Shown: piece by piece, positions 37,971-46,871 of the stretch
Position numbering within the stretch: position 1 is the stretch's first letter
How the letters are laid out: the number at the start of each line of letters is the position of its first letter
From: Arenibacter sp040216555
Lineage (GTDB): Bacteria > Bacteroidota > Bacteroidia > Flavobacteriales > Flavobacteriaceae
Direction: 5' to 3'
Assembly (NCBI GenBank): GCA_040216555.1
Contig: JAVJOW010000021.1
Coordinates: 62,001-126,000, forward strand
Length of the DNA: 64,000 bases
Position numbers and translations under genes: made by a program
Notes under the pieces: generated by a model
The model's input: only the letters and a program-made list of their open reading frames with translations
Database searches by the model: none
What the model was told of the DNA's origin: nothing

Positions 37971-40900
37971 TTAAATTTTCAATTTAACTCCCATAGTATA
38001 TGTTGTCAGCTGAGGGTAGGCCGTAAACCAACCCGTATTGGCTTTTTCAGGATCGGATCCCGGCCACTTAGTGAAAGTAAATAAATTGTCACCGGACATA
38101 TATATATTAATGCCTTGTAACCCTATCGTTTTACATAATTCTTTAGGTACATTATAGCCGATAGACAAGTTCTTCAATCTGAAATAGGACGAATCCAATA
38201 ACCAGTAGGTGTTTGGTGTTCCAGTAACTGGTCCGTATCCCGTAACAAACATGGCAGGATGAGAATTGGTAGAACCTTCACCTGTCCATCTGTTGTTCAC
38301 AAAATCAACTGTTGGGGGCGATCCCTGCATGTATGGCGTAAGACCCCATGCCAAGGTCTGGACATGTGCTTTGGATCCTTCGACTCCCTGGAAAAATAAC
38401 GAGAGATCAAAGTTTTTCCAAGTAAGATCAAGTGTTCCCCCGTAAAAGAATTTGGGGTAAGCCCCTTCGACTACGACCCTGTCGTCAGCATTTATGGTTC
38501 CATCACCGTTTGCATCTCTATATTTCAGGTCTCCCGGCTTTGGATTGAAAGGATGTACGGCAGCTGCATCAATTTCAGCCTGGTTTTGAAATATTCCGTC
38601 GAATTCTATCAAATAATGGGAATTAAAAGGAAGACCTACCTGAGTAGTGGTATTTCCATAAGTCGGGGATAAAATCTCCAGAACTTCATTTTTATAACTG
38701 GAATAATTAATACTGGCGTTATACGAGAAATCACCAAAATTTTTCTGGCTACCCAGGACAAGATCGATTCCAGTGTTCTTCATTTTGCCAAAGTTCACTG
38801 TGGGTGCAGATAAGCCAATACTTGCCGGTACTGGGATCTGGTAAAGGATATCATCGGTAACTTTGTCATACCAGTCGAAAGTAAAGCTGAACAAACCGTT
38901 GAGCATACTAAAGTCAACTCCAATGTCGGTCATGGTGGTAGTTTCCCATTTTAGATTCCGATCCACCATTCGGTTCTGAATTACGCCCGGTTGTGAAGAT
39001 ATAAATGGGTACGAAGTGGTAGATAAAACCTCTTGATAGGGGTAAAGTCCCACATTTTGGTTGCCCAATTGACCCCAAGACGCCCTTATTTTTAAATTGT
39101 CCAACCAATCCACATTGTCCATAAACGCTTCTTCTGAAACCCTCCATCCAGCAGATAAGGAAGGAAAGAATCCCCATCGGGTGTCCGGTGAAATTCTAGA
39201 AGTGCCATCGTATCTTGCATTCGCCTCTAGTAAGTATTTGCCCTGATAATCATAATTAAGTCGCCCAAAATATGATTTTATCGCCCATTCGGTTGCACCA
39301 CCTCCGGTAGATTGGCCGTTGGAAGCTCCGGCATCCAATTCTTTTAGGTCATTGGTCGGAAAATTAATTCTCTGACCTCGAAGATATCTGTCCTTAAAAC
39401 CTTCTTGATTATAACCAGCCAAGACATTAATGTTGTGATCATTAAAGGTCTTGGTATAATTCAAGGTCGAATAAAATGTAGATAATTTGCTCGTAGTCCA
39501 TCTATCCTCTACGCCTAGACGCCAAGTTGCATTATTATGGGCATACGCACCATCTTTAAAGTAATAGTTATCAACCGGATGCTCGTGATTCTTATACTGA
39601 TTGTTGTCTATGGTAAGGGCGTATTTGGAATTCCACGTCAGATCTTTTGTTAGATTAACCTCACTGTAGAATTGAGGCAAAACATTGTACCGGGTCTCTG
39701 TCATAAGACCACTTGCATCTTGTGCATCAGGGTTTCTTACTGTCCATTCCGCAATATCGGAACTATATCGGGCGACATATCCCGTACTTCCATCTGGTAA
39801 GGTCATCGTGGGTGTATAATTAGGTCCTGCGCCATATATGGCGAGTATTTGATAATCCACATTATTATCCCAGTTACTTCTGGTTATGTCCTTGTTGACA
39901 AACTGAATGTCACCCCCAATTTTGATCCAGTCATTCAACCTTGAGTCTACAGTAACTCGTCCGTTAAATTTTTGATACTCGTAATTACTGGTAATACCAG
40001 GTTGGTCAAGATAACCAAGGGAAGCACTAAACACGGTATTTTCATTTCCACCACTTATACGGAAGGACTGGTTATGAGCTATAGCAGTATTAAAAGTATG
40101 GTCGATCCAATTGAAATTGGGATAATTCACCGGATCGTTAGGATTGTTCCTAAACCCATCTATTTCCGCCTGGGTAAAGTGAGGTGCTTGACCATTCCTT
40201 GCCCTAGCTTCGTTCCAATATTGCATATAGTCGGCGGAATTATATAACAAGTCAGGTAATCTGCTAGCGCTCTGTGCCTGAACATTTCCGTGATAATCAA
40301 TGACAAGGCTGCCGGCCTTTCCTTGCTTAGTAGTTATAAGGATAACCCCATTGGCGGCTCGGGCACCATAAATAGCGCTTGATGCAGCATCTTTTAATAC
40401 AGATACCGATTCGATATCATTTGGGTCCAAATTGGTCATATCGCCACTAATGCCATTTATTAGCACCAATGGATTACTTCCTGCTCCACTAAATGTACCT
40501 ATTCCCCTTATGCGCAAAGTATTTCCTTCATCACCTGGTTTACCAGAAGAAGAAGAAACTTGAAGGCCTGGAACTCTTCCCTGAAGTAAATTCTCTACGT
40601 TGGATGAAGGCCTCTTGATAAGTTCTTCAGAACTAACCGTTGCAACAGAACCTGTAAGGTTCTCCTTTTTTTGAGTGCCATAGCCCACTACAACCACTTC
40701 TTCCAAACCAGCGGCATCTTCATTTAGGCTAACAACAATATTAGGCTGCCCATTAATTGGCACTTCTTTGGTTGCAAAGCCTATATAGGAAACAACCAAT
40801 ACTGCATCTTGGTTTGCTATTTCCAATGAGAATTTTCCATCAAAATCAGCCGTAACCCCATTACTAGTACCTTTTTCAACAATGTTGGCTCCTGGTAAGG

Positions 40901-41363
40901 GCATACCTTCATTATCCGTTATGGCACCACTCACTTGAAATTGTAATTTCTTGTCCAAAGTATTAATTGAACTACTTTCCAAGTAATTCGTTAGACTTTT
41001 TTTTACTATGATTGTTCCGCCATCTGTGAAATTATATGTAAAACTTAAAGGCGCCAGTGTTTTATCCAATAAATCCCCTGCCTTAATCACTCCCTTCTTT
41101 AAGTCGATATTCGGTGCGGTTTTGAGCAGGTCGTGTCGATAAATAAACTTGTAATCGGTCTGCCTGTTGATGAGCCGAAAGACCTGTTTAACGTTTAAGG
41201 TCACATCTGAATCGACAATAATCTCCGCATTTTGGCCTGTCCCATTGAGAGGGTTTAGTGCTAATGAAATCGAACAAAATAGGAAAATTATGGATTTCAT
41301 AATTAGGTGTAAGAAAACTTTGCCAAATGGGCAAGGTGGTCGGTTGATTAATTTAATTTTCAT
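37971..41363 (-). CDS. SusC-family TonB-dependent transporter with STN signalling domain
   Basis: Outer-membrane barrel of 1130 residues that imports glycan fragments. After an extended signal region, residues about 50-120 form an STN domain (VKQVFRLINRQTDYKFIYRH), which signals to the FecR anti-sigma. Then come a carboxypeptidase-regulatory-like domain (GAITDNEGMPLPGANIVEKG), the TonB box/plug with EEVVVVGYGTQKKENLTGSV, DPNDIESVSVLKDAASSAIYG and the long barrel ending in MGVKLKI. Length and order are standard for FecA-type SusC. The gene lies just downstream of fecR and the divergent sigma gene, so it is probably induced by its own substrate through surface signalling. Confidence 0.97.
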   Translation of the reverse strand: MKIKLINRPPCPFGKVFLHLIMKSIIFLFCSISLALNPLNGTGQNAEIIVDSDVTLNVKQVFRLINRQTDYKFIYRHDLLKTAPNIDLKKGVIKAGDLLDKTLAPLSFTYNFTDGGTIIVKKSLTNYLESSSINTLDKKLQFQVSGAITDNEGMPLPGANIVEKGTSNGVTADFDGKFSLEIANQDAVLVVSYIGFATKEVPINGQPNIVVSLNEDAAGLEEVVVVGYGTQKKENLTGSVATVSSEELIKRPSSNVENLLQGRVPGLQVSSSSGKPGDEGNTLRIRGIGTFSGAGSNPLVLINGISGDMTNLDPNDIESVSVLKDAASSAIYGARAANGVILITTKQGKAGSLVIDYHGNVQAQSASRLPDLLYNSADYMQYWNEARARNGQAPHFTQAEIDGFRNNPNDPVNYPNFNWIDHTFNTAIAHNQSFRISGGNENTVFSASLGYLDQPGITSNYEYQKFNGRVTVDSRLNDWIKIGGDIQFVNKDITRSNWDNNVDYQILAIYGAGPNYTPTMTLPDGSTGYVARYSSDIAEWTVRNPDAQDASGLMTETRYNVLPQFYSEVNLTKDLTWNSKYALTIDNNQYKNHEHPVDNYYFKDGAYAHNNATWRLGVEDRWTTSKLSTFYSTLNYTKTFNDHNINVLAGYNQEGFKDRYLRGQRINFPTNDLKELDAGASNGQSTGGGATEWAIKSYFGRLNYDYQGKYLLEANARYDGTSRISPDTRWGFFPSLSAGWRVSEEAFMDNVDWLDNLKIRASWGQLGNQNVGLYPYQEVLSTTSYPFISSQPGVIQNRMVDRNLKWETTTMTDIGVDFSMLNGLFSFTFDWYDKVTDDILYQIPVPASIGLSAPTVNFGKMKNTGIDLVLGSQKNFGDFSYNASINYSSYKNEVLEILSPTYGNTTTQVGLPFNSHYLIEFDGIFQNQAEIDAAAVHPFNPKPGDLKYRDANGDGTINADDRVVVEGAYPKFFYGGTLDLTWKNFDLSLFFQGVEGSKAHVQTLAWGLTPYMQGSPPTVDFVNNRWTGEGSTNSHPAMFVTGYGPVTGTPNTYWLLDSSYFRLKNLSIGYNVPKELCKTIGLQGINIYMSGDNLFTFTKWPGSDPEKANTGWFTAYPQLTTYTMGVKLKI

Positions 41364-41454
41364 AAATTTGTAATGGTTTAGTTAAACATTGTTTTAATTG
41401 ATCTACTGGGAAAAAGGCTATTGCTGTGGAAGGTGCTGGCCTTTTCCTTTTTTC

Positions 41455-41562
41455 TTAATTGATGTTAATTGTTTTATCGTTAATTTCAAATTTTAACTGG
41501 CCCTCACTGGTAGCTTCAATAAGTTTAAGAATATCTTCTACCGCATTGGTTCTTTCCAATAT
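41455..41562 (-). pseudogene. Untranslated tail of fecR beyond the TGA
   Basis: In frame with fecR and directly after its TGA, this encodes ILERTNAVEDILKLIEATSE and then GQLKFEINDKTININ before a TAA. It matches the normal ending of DUF4974 (F.G.L...VLE.L...F.I....I.I). A single T-to-G change (TGA to GGA) would restore a 387-residue FecR with Gly at the usual position. Confidence 0.85.
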
Positions 41563-42618
41563 TCACGTAAAGACAAAATTCTTTTGTTTGGCATTCTCAA
41601 AAATAACCTCAGTATCATACCATCTTGAAAGTACCGTCATTATTTCCTCCAAGGGTTTTTCATTAAAGGCAAACAAACCTTTTACCCATGAAATTTCCTG
41701 GGACACATCAATTTCCTCAATATCTATTTTATCACTTTCATGGCTAATTCTAGCCTGTTGGTTGGGCATTAGGGTTTCACTAAACTCACCTTTTTTTATT
41801 TTGATTTTCCCTTCAACCAAGGTGGTAGCCATAACCGGGTCATTATTATAGGCCTTAATGTTAAATTCCGTACCCAAAACATCAATCTCTTGGGATTTTG
41901 TAAGGACTTGAAATGCAGCGCCTTTGTGTGCGGTACTTGGCGAAACCTTAAAATAAGCCTCACCATACATTAGTTCTACCTGGCGACTAATGCCATCGGT
42001 GAATTCTACTGGATATTTCAATTTAGTTTCTGAATTCAACCAAACTCCAGTGCCATCCGATAATTTTACAAAAAATTGGCCGCCTCTTGGGATGGTCAAA
42101 TAATTGTAAAGATTTACTTTTTCACCAACCTCGCTTTGCCCCTTATTGGCATATACTAATTCTTCCCCATTACTACTTACTTTTCCGGTCTGAAAATTTT
42201 TCCCTTTTTCCAGCGCCACCTCATCTCCGTTTTCAAGGGTAAGTATGGCCTTATCGGTACCCGATACAATTAAATTAGTTCGTTTTTCAGGTTCAAGCGT
42301 TTCTACTTGGCCGCTATTATAGAACAGGCAAAAGGCCATGCTTAACATCAATATAACCGAAGCTGCAACGGCTATTTTCTTATATAGATATACCCTTCTT
42401 GTCCGTTTGACCTTTTTCAACCTGGTTTTAATGGTCTCCTTGGCCTTATTAACATCGTATTCTGTCATGGAAAGTGTACTTATATATTGTGTTTTAACAT
42501 AACTATTGAAGACTTGTTTGCCCTCCTCGTTCTTAAGTAAATCTTCCAATTTTTCCAACTCGGAATGATTTGCTTCTTGATTTAGAAACTTAACGATTAT
42601 TTTTTCTATTTCGGCCAT
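41563..42618 (-). CDS. FecR-family anti-sigma factor, truncated by an in-frame TGA
   Basis: Inner-membrane anti-sigma regulator. As read, 351 residues: a cytoplasmic N-terminal sigma-binding helix bundle (about 1-85), one transmembrane helix (KKIAVAASVILMLSMAFCLF), the periplasmic FecR domain (NYLTIPRGGQFFVKLSDGTG, LMYGEAYFKV, QVLTKSQEIDVLGTEFNIKAY) and the start of the C-terminal DUF4974 domain (PLEEIMTVLSRWYDTEVIFEN). It stops at TGA (41563-41565) after NFVFT, but the same frame continues for 35 more family-like codons to TAA at 41455. So the domain that contacts the SusC STN is cut short. It may be a true mutation, a sequencing error or readthrough. Confidence 0.9.
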   Translation of the reverse strand: MAEIEKIIVKFLNQEANHSELEKLEDLLKNEEGKQVFNSYVKTQYISTLSMTEYDVNKAKETIKTRLKKVKRTRRVYLYKKIAVAASVILMLSMAFCLFYNSGQVETLEPEKRTNLIVSGTDKAILTLENGDEVALEKGKNFQTGKVSSNGEELVYANKGQSEVGEKVNLYNYLTIPRGGQFFVKLSDGTGVWLNSETKLKYPVEFTDGISRQVELMYGEAYFKVSPSTAHKGAAFQVLTKSQEIDVLGTEFNIKAYNNDPVMATTLVEGKIKIKKGEFSETLMPNQQARISHESDKIDIEEIDVSQEISWVKGLFAFNEKPLEEIMTVLSRWYDTEVIFENAKQKNFVFT

Positions 42619-42696
42619 TTGTACTTCAACACTTATGCATCTAATACGTTTAAATTTTTCATACCCCTCTATTTTTTAGGAATTTTTTTTCGATAT

Positions 42697-42725
42697 TTAT
42701 CAATATTTTTTAGAAATATTGATAA
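42697..42725. promoter_or_regulatory. Perfect 12-bp inverted repeat between fecR and the sigma gene
   Basis: TTATCAATATTT and AAATATTGATAA are exact inverted repeats separated by 5 bases. The element ends 12 bases before the sigma ATG at 42738 and 79 bases from the fecR start, so it could be an operator for both divergent genes or a leader hairpin of the sigma mRNA. Confidence 0.55.
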
Positions 42726-42737
42726 TAACCTATTTCA

Positions 42738-43337
42738 ATGGATCCCCTAAAAAACCAACAATTAGCCCAGAGATTAATTTTAGGTGATTGCAAAGCCTAC
42801 GATTTCTTAATGAATTCTTACTACCAACGTTTGTGCGTCTATGCCCAATCTTTGTGCCATGAGCATGCAATGGCTGAAGATATAGTACAGAACGTATTTG
42901 TTAAGATTTGGGTTAAGCGAAAGAAAATAAATCCAGACTTATCCATCAAGAGTTATTTATATAAATCGGTCTATAATGAATTTATTAATCAATACCGGAA
43001 AAATAAACCCGTAATTTATCTGGAGAAAAAATATTTTGAAGCTATTGATCTGGTAGTCGACATAGAACCAGAAGAACTGGAAAGTTTAATTAAATTGATT
43101 AATATCGAGATCGAAAATTTACCATCAAAATGCAAGGAAATATTTTTAATGAATAAAAAAGAAGGCCTTACTCATACGGAAATCTCTGAATACCTGGATA
43201 TTTCCATAAAAACAGTAGAAGGCCACATTACACGAGCCTTTAAAATCCTAAACGAAAAATTGGGTTCTAAAGTGGAAGCCGTGCTTTTTCTACTTTTCGA
43301 TTTCAAAAAACAAAAAAGAAGGTCTTCTTTGGAGTAA
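42738..43337 (+). CDS. ECF RNA polymerase sigma factor
   Basis: Alternative sigma factor of 199 residues of the Bacteroidetes ECF type that pairs with FecR and STN-type SusC. Region 2 is at about 22-90 (YQRLCVYAQSLCHEHAMAEDIVQNVF, split here as HAMAEDIVQNVFVKIW with SYLYKSVYNEFIN), and region 4 at about 120-175 (LPSKCKEIFLMNKKEGLTHT, then EISEYLDISIKTVEGHI). It is divergent from fecR with 119 bases between. It should direct transcription of susC and downstream genes when the anti-sigma is relieved. The C-terminus is basic (FKKQKRRSS). Confidence 0.95.
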   Translation: MDPLKNQQLAQRLILGDCKAYDFLMNSYYQRLCVYAQSLCHEHAMAEDIVQNVFVKIWVKRKKINPDLSIKSYLYKSVYNEFINQYRKNKPVIYLEKKYFEAIDLVVDIEPEELESLIKLINIEIENLPSKCKEIFLMNKKEGLTHTEISEYLDISIKTVEGHITRAFKILNEKLGSKVEAVLFLLFDFKKQKRRSSLE

Positions 43338-43371
43338 AGTCTTAGCAACCTTTATAATTTGCAGCCGGAAA

Positions 43372-44754
43372 TCAATGAAAACCCGGCATTGGAAAATTAA
43401 GATCGGCGTTTTCCAAGATCAGGATCCAATCCTGCCCTCTTCCAGAAGTAGGAGGCTGGTAGGTCTGAATACCATCAGTGTCGGAAGTGCCCAAATGATA
43501 GGATACGCCATATCTGGGATCATACCAAATTGCCTTTTTATAAGTACCAGTAATCATTCCCTTGTCTACTGTAAAAGCCTTCCCCCTGGGGGTATAGATC
43601 ATTGCAAAAGAGGCATCCACTGCCAATACCGCCCTTATGGGCTCACCATTTATTTCCATGCTATTTTTGATCAACTCGGGCTTGGGAGTCAATTTAGCAA
43701 AGGAACGTGCCTCCATTAAGGTTCTAAGATGTTTCATTTGAAAGGCCCCAGGATGGTCCAAGGCATCTTTCCACGGTATTGCGGCCCCAATAATTGGACT
43801 ATTGTCCGGCGAATACATCTGCCATATATTATTATTCCCATAGGTATGTCCGCAAGCCCCTGCGAAAACAGACCAATAGGCCGCCTGCCGTGTGTCATAG
43901 TCGTCAAAGCGATCCTTTGGATCCGTACCTTTAAAATAAAAGCCTACCGGTATACTTTCGTATCTCGGTTCTCCGTCCAAGGTCGGTTTTATAGGCTCCA
44001 AAGCATAATCATGCTCCGCATAAAGTCCGTTGTCATGACCATGCTGACCATGGGAAGATTGATACATATTAAAATCCAACCATTCGGCATCATGAAAATA
44101 ATCCGAAGACATTCCGGGTCCCCTGGGATGGAAAGTGATAAGCTGCTGCCCATTACCTCCCTGCTTCAGTCCTTGCGCCATTGCCTCCACAATCTTGCGA
44201 TCATTTACCGTTCGTATGTTTCTATCTCCACCCAATATCCAAATAACAGGTTTATCCTTATATCTTTTCCCTAAAAACAGCCCAAATTCCTCAGCACTTT
44301 CTGCGGTAAAAATGATGTCCTCTTCACTTAGGGAACTCCAATAACTGCCCCAGGTGGGAAGCATTCCCATAACCAATCCCAAAGAACTTGCCTTATCCAC
44401 TATGGCGTCTACATGTTTAAAATAAGCTTCATTGGGTCTTTTTGGGTCTTTATTGAATAAGGGCAAGTCCCCATTGGCATTAGGAACGGAAATACCGTTC
44501 AGTTCTGATAAAATAACTGCCTGTATAACCGTAAAACCTTTATCGGCCCTATTTTTTAGATAATAGTCCGCCTCCTTCATTTCTAGTCTATGGAATAACT
44601 CCCAAGCAGTATCGCCCAAATAGAAGAAAGGTGTTCCATCTTCTTTTTCAATATACCGCCCATTTTCACTTATTCCCAGGGACTGCTGCCCAAAAAAGGG
44701 TTGAAAATGTAAAAACACCAAAATAACAATTAAGTAAAAAAGTAGTTTTCTCAT
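43372..44754 (-). CDS. GH140-like (DUF4038) glycoside hydrolase
   Basis: Exported protein of 460 residues with a signal peptide (MRKLLFYLIVILVFLHFQPF...FGQ). It has the DUF4038 (beta/alpha)8 barrel: GTPFFYLGDTAWELFHRL, GMLPTWGSYW, VIWILGGDRN with a candidate catalytic Asp, and PTLDGEPRYESIP with a candidate Glu; these two motifs appear to correspond to the Asp/Glu pair of the apiosidase BT1012. A small beta-sandwich (putative collagen-binding-like) closes the protein (YDPRYGVSYHLG...). GH140 members cleave apiose side chains of rhamnogalacturonan II, but marine relatives probably have other targets. It is convergent with the sigma gene and lies beside sulfatases. Confidence 0.85.
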   Translation of the reverse strand: MRKLLFYLIVILVFLHFQPFFGQQSLGISENGRYIEKEDGTPFFYLGDTAWELFHRLEMKEADYYLKNRADKGFTVIQAVILSELNGISVPNANGDLPLFNKDPKRPNEAYFKHVDAIVDKASSLGLVMGMLPTWGSYWSSLSEEDIIFTAESAEEFGLFLGKRYKDKPVIWILGGDRNIRTVNDRKIVEAMAQGLKQGGNGQQLITFHPRGPGMSSDYFHDAEWLDFNMYQSSHGQHGHDNGLYAEHDYALEPIKPTLDGEPRYESIPVGFYFKGTDPKDRFDDYDTRQAAYWSVFAGACGHTYGNNNIWQMYSPDNSPIIGAAIPWKDALDHPGAFQMKHLRTLMEARSFAKLTPKPELIKNSMEINGEPIRAVLAVDASFAMIYTPRGKAFTVDKGMITGTYKKAIWYDPRYGVSYHLGTSDTDGIQTYQPPTSGRGQDWILILENADLNFPMPGFH

Positions 44755-44988
44755 TAGATTAAATTATAAGGATTTAGGAAACGCTCCCCCAATATCTAAA
44801 ATTATTACTTCAATTTAAACTAAGTAATTGAAAATTAAATATTTATTCCAGAGAAAAAATGCCTAGCCCTTATTAAGCCAAAGCACATTATGGACGTAGA
44901 GCTCCTAAAGGTACTAATGGCGTACCTTCCAAAAAATAAGTAATACTTAAACCCATATCTACTTATCAATTGGGGATAATGGTTAGAA

Positions 44989-45132
44989 TTAATTACTGCC
45001 CCTTCTATGTATTACCCCTTCCCATTTCATTAGGTACAAGAAAACGGTTGCCAGAATGATTTCCATAGCGGACCATCCGCCAATAAAAATAAGTAAGGCA
45101 CATAAAGATAAAAAGAGCCCTAAATATAACAT
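44989..45132 (-). CDS. Small two-helix membrane protein downstream of a sulfatase
   Basis: A 47-residue frame starting MLYLGLFLSLCALLIFIGGW and ending WEGVIHRRGSN. It has two hydrophobic stretches separated by a Gly-Gly-Trp turn. The start lies 44 bases downstream of the sulfatase stop on the same strand, so it may be the last gene of that transcript; upstream in-frame codons continue to a TAG without another ATG. I do not recognise a family. Protein-like composition supports it, but its length leaves real doubt. The rest of the 44755-45176 gap appears empty. Confidence 0.45.
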   Translation of the reverse strand: MLYLGLFLSLCALLIFIGGWSAMEIILATVFLYLMKWEGVIHRRGSN

Positions 45133-45176
45133 TAATGGCCTTTTTAAAACTAAACCAATCTAACTACTAACTATTT

Positions 45177-46667
45177 TTATTCTACACTCAAATAGGTGCC
45201 TTGATCAAAAGTAAACACTTCAGAAGGTGTCCTAGCTTCCTTAAAAAGCAATTTCATTTCGGCTACAATTTCAGGATAATCCATAGCAATATTATTTTCT
45301 TCCCCTATATCGGTATCCAAATCATAAAGTTCCATCTGGTCCTCGGTTGATGCAAAAACATTATATTTCACGGCTTTCCAATTGCCTTTTCTAATAGCTT
45401 GTCTACCACCTTTCTCATGAAACTCCCAATACAAATATTCATGTTCTTTTTGCTCTTTTTCTTCTCCCAAAAGGGTAGGCAAAAAGGAAATACCATCTAA
45501 AGTTGGTGGCACTTCCATATCAACAATACTTGCAAATGTTGGAAATACGTCCCAAAATGCAGAAACCTGATCTGTTCTGGTATTTGGTTTAACATGTCCT
45601 GGCCACTTAACTATAAGGGGAACCCTAATTCCACCTTCATAGAGATCTCGCTTGGTACCTTTAAATGGACCGTTGCTACTAAAAAATTCCGGATCGGCAC
45701 CTCCTTCAGTGTGGGGACCGTTGTCCGAGGTAAACATTACTATGGTATTGTCGGCAATGCCCAACTGTTCCAATTTGGCCATAATCTCACCTACCTGACT
45801 GTCCAAAATATGGACCATGGCTACAAAGGCGGCATGGGTGTCTTTCTGCGATTCATAGGGGCCATTTCTGTATTCTGGTCCATCATCCACACCCTTATAG
45901 GCTTTTTCAGGAGAAAATTTGCCTCTAAATTCTTGTAATATTTCCTCTGGGGCAGCAAGTTCAGCATGCGGTATAATCGATGCCACATAGAGAAAAAATG
46001 GATTGTCCTTATTGAATTCTATAAAATCCAAGGTCTTTTCATGAATAAGTTGGGGCGCATAAATCCCTTTCTTCATTCCTGAATTTTCCTCCAACACCAA
46101 AGAATCCGTATTGGCCCACAGATGTCTGGGGTAGTAATTGTGACCTAGGCGCTGACAATTGTATCCAAAAAAAGTATCAAAACCTTGGTTCAATGGATCT
46201 CCTTCCGACCCTGGGTATCCTAGGCCCCATTTACCAAAAACCCCAGTAGCATATCCGGCTTTTTTCATGGCCTCCGCCAAGGTGTAGGTATTGTCGGGTA
46301 TAGGATACTGCCCTTCGGGCTGTACTTCCTTATTGCCACGTACAAAAGTATGGCCAGTATGCATCCCTGTCATCAACGCAGATCTGGACGGGGCACATAC
46401 AGTACTACCGGAATAGTGTTGGGTAAAAAGCATTCCTTGGCCGGCCAACTTATCTATGTTTGGTGTCTCAAACTTCTTCTGACCATAGGCACTTAGATCC
46501 CCATAACCCAGGTCATCGGCCAAGATGTAAATAATATTGGGTTTGGCAACATTTTCCTGAGCGCTGTCAGTTTTGGATGCCTCTGTTAGCTGTCCTTTGT
46601 TTTTACAAGCGTAGGATCCTGATATCATAAGCCCAAGAAACCCTATATAGAAAACTTTTTTAATCAT
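45177..46667 (-). CDS. S1-family sulfatase lipoprotein
   Basis: Arylsulfatase-type enzyme of 496 residues. The ATG at 46667 gives a lipoprotein signal (GLMISGSYAC, Cys21); the longer frame from 46721 lacks one. The formylglycine motif is CAPSRSALMTG (Cys91), preceded by ILADDLGYGD with the metal-binding Asp pair; MFTSDNGPHTEGG and KWGLGYPG complete the site. All key residues are present. It resembles arylsulfatase A-like S1 enzymes but the subfamily is not assignable by eye. A relic susD tail lies directly upstream on the same strand, so the gene was probably once expressed from a SusCD operon that has been lost. Confidence 0.93.
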   Translation of the reverse strand: MIKKVFYIGFLGLMISGSYACKNKGQLTEASKTDSAQENVAKPNIIYILADDLGYGDLSAYGQKKFETPNIDKLAGQGMLFTQHYSGSTVCAPSRSALMTGMHTGHTFVRGNKEVQPEGQYPIPDNTYTLAEAMKKAGYATGVFGKWGLGYPGSEGDPLNQGFDTFFGYNCQRLGHNYYPRHLWANTDSLVLEENSGMKKGIYAPQLIHEKTLDFIEFNKDNPFFLYVASIIPHAELAAPEEILQEFRGKFSPEKAYKGVDDGPEYRNGPYESQKDTHAAFVAMVHILDSQVGEIMAKLEQLGIADNTIVMFTSDNGPHTEGGADPEFFSSNGPFKGTKRDLYEGGIRVPLIVKWPGHVKPNTRTDQVSAFWDVFPTFASIVDMEVPPTLDGISFLPTLLGEEKEQKEHEYLYWEFHEKGGRQAIRKGNWKAVKYNVFASTEDQMELYDLDTDIGEENNIAMDYPEIVAEMKLLFKEARTPSEVFTFDQGTYLSVE

Positions 46668-46731
46668 TGTTTTAGTATAAATAACTTTTGGCAAGGTCTC
46701 CTTGCCCAAAAGTAATTTCAAAAATAAGCTA

Positions 46732-46835
46732 TTATCTGTAACCGCTATTAGACGGGTCCGAATTTAAAAGATTTCGATTTAATAATATCTCGTCCTGTGG
46801 AATTGGCAATAAAACATGATGAGGCTTTATATTAT
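46732..46835 (-). pseudogene. Remnant C-terminus of a SusD gene
   Basis: The minus strand reads KPHHVLLPIPQDEILLNRNL followed by LNSDPSNSGYR and TAA. The string L-L-P-I-P-Q-D-E-I followed by N..L..N.GY is the canonical SusD C-terminus. An in-frame TGA precedes it after four more codons and nothing susD-like lies further upstream. It sits 65 bases upstream of the sulfatase start. Confidence 0.88.
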
Positions 46836-46871
46836 CTCAATGTAATTCTCATTATGATTACCACTTGGAGA

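Noticed and set aside
43729..44274. 181-codon plus-strand frame
   Set aside because: Antisense to the GH140-like gene, with no domain or signal; shadow frame.
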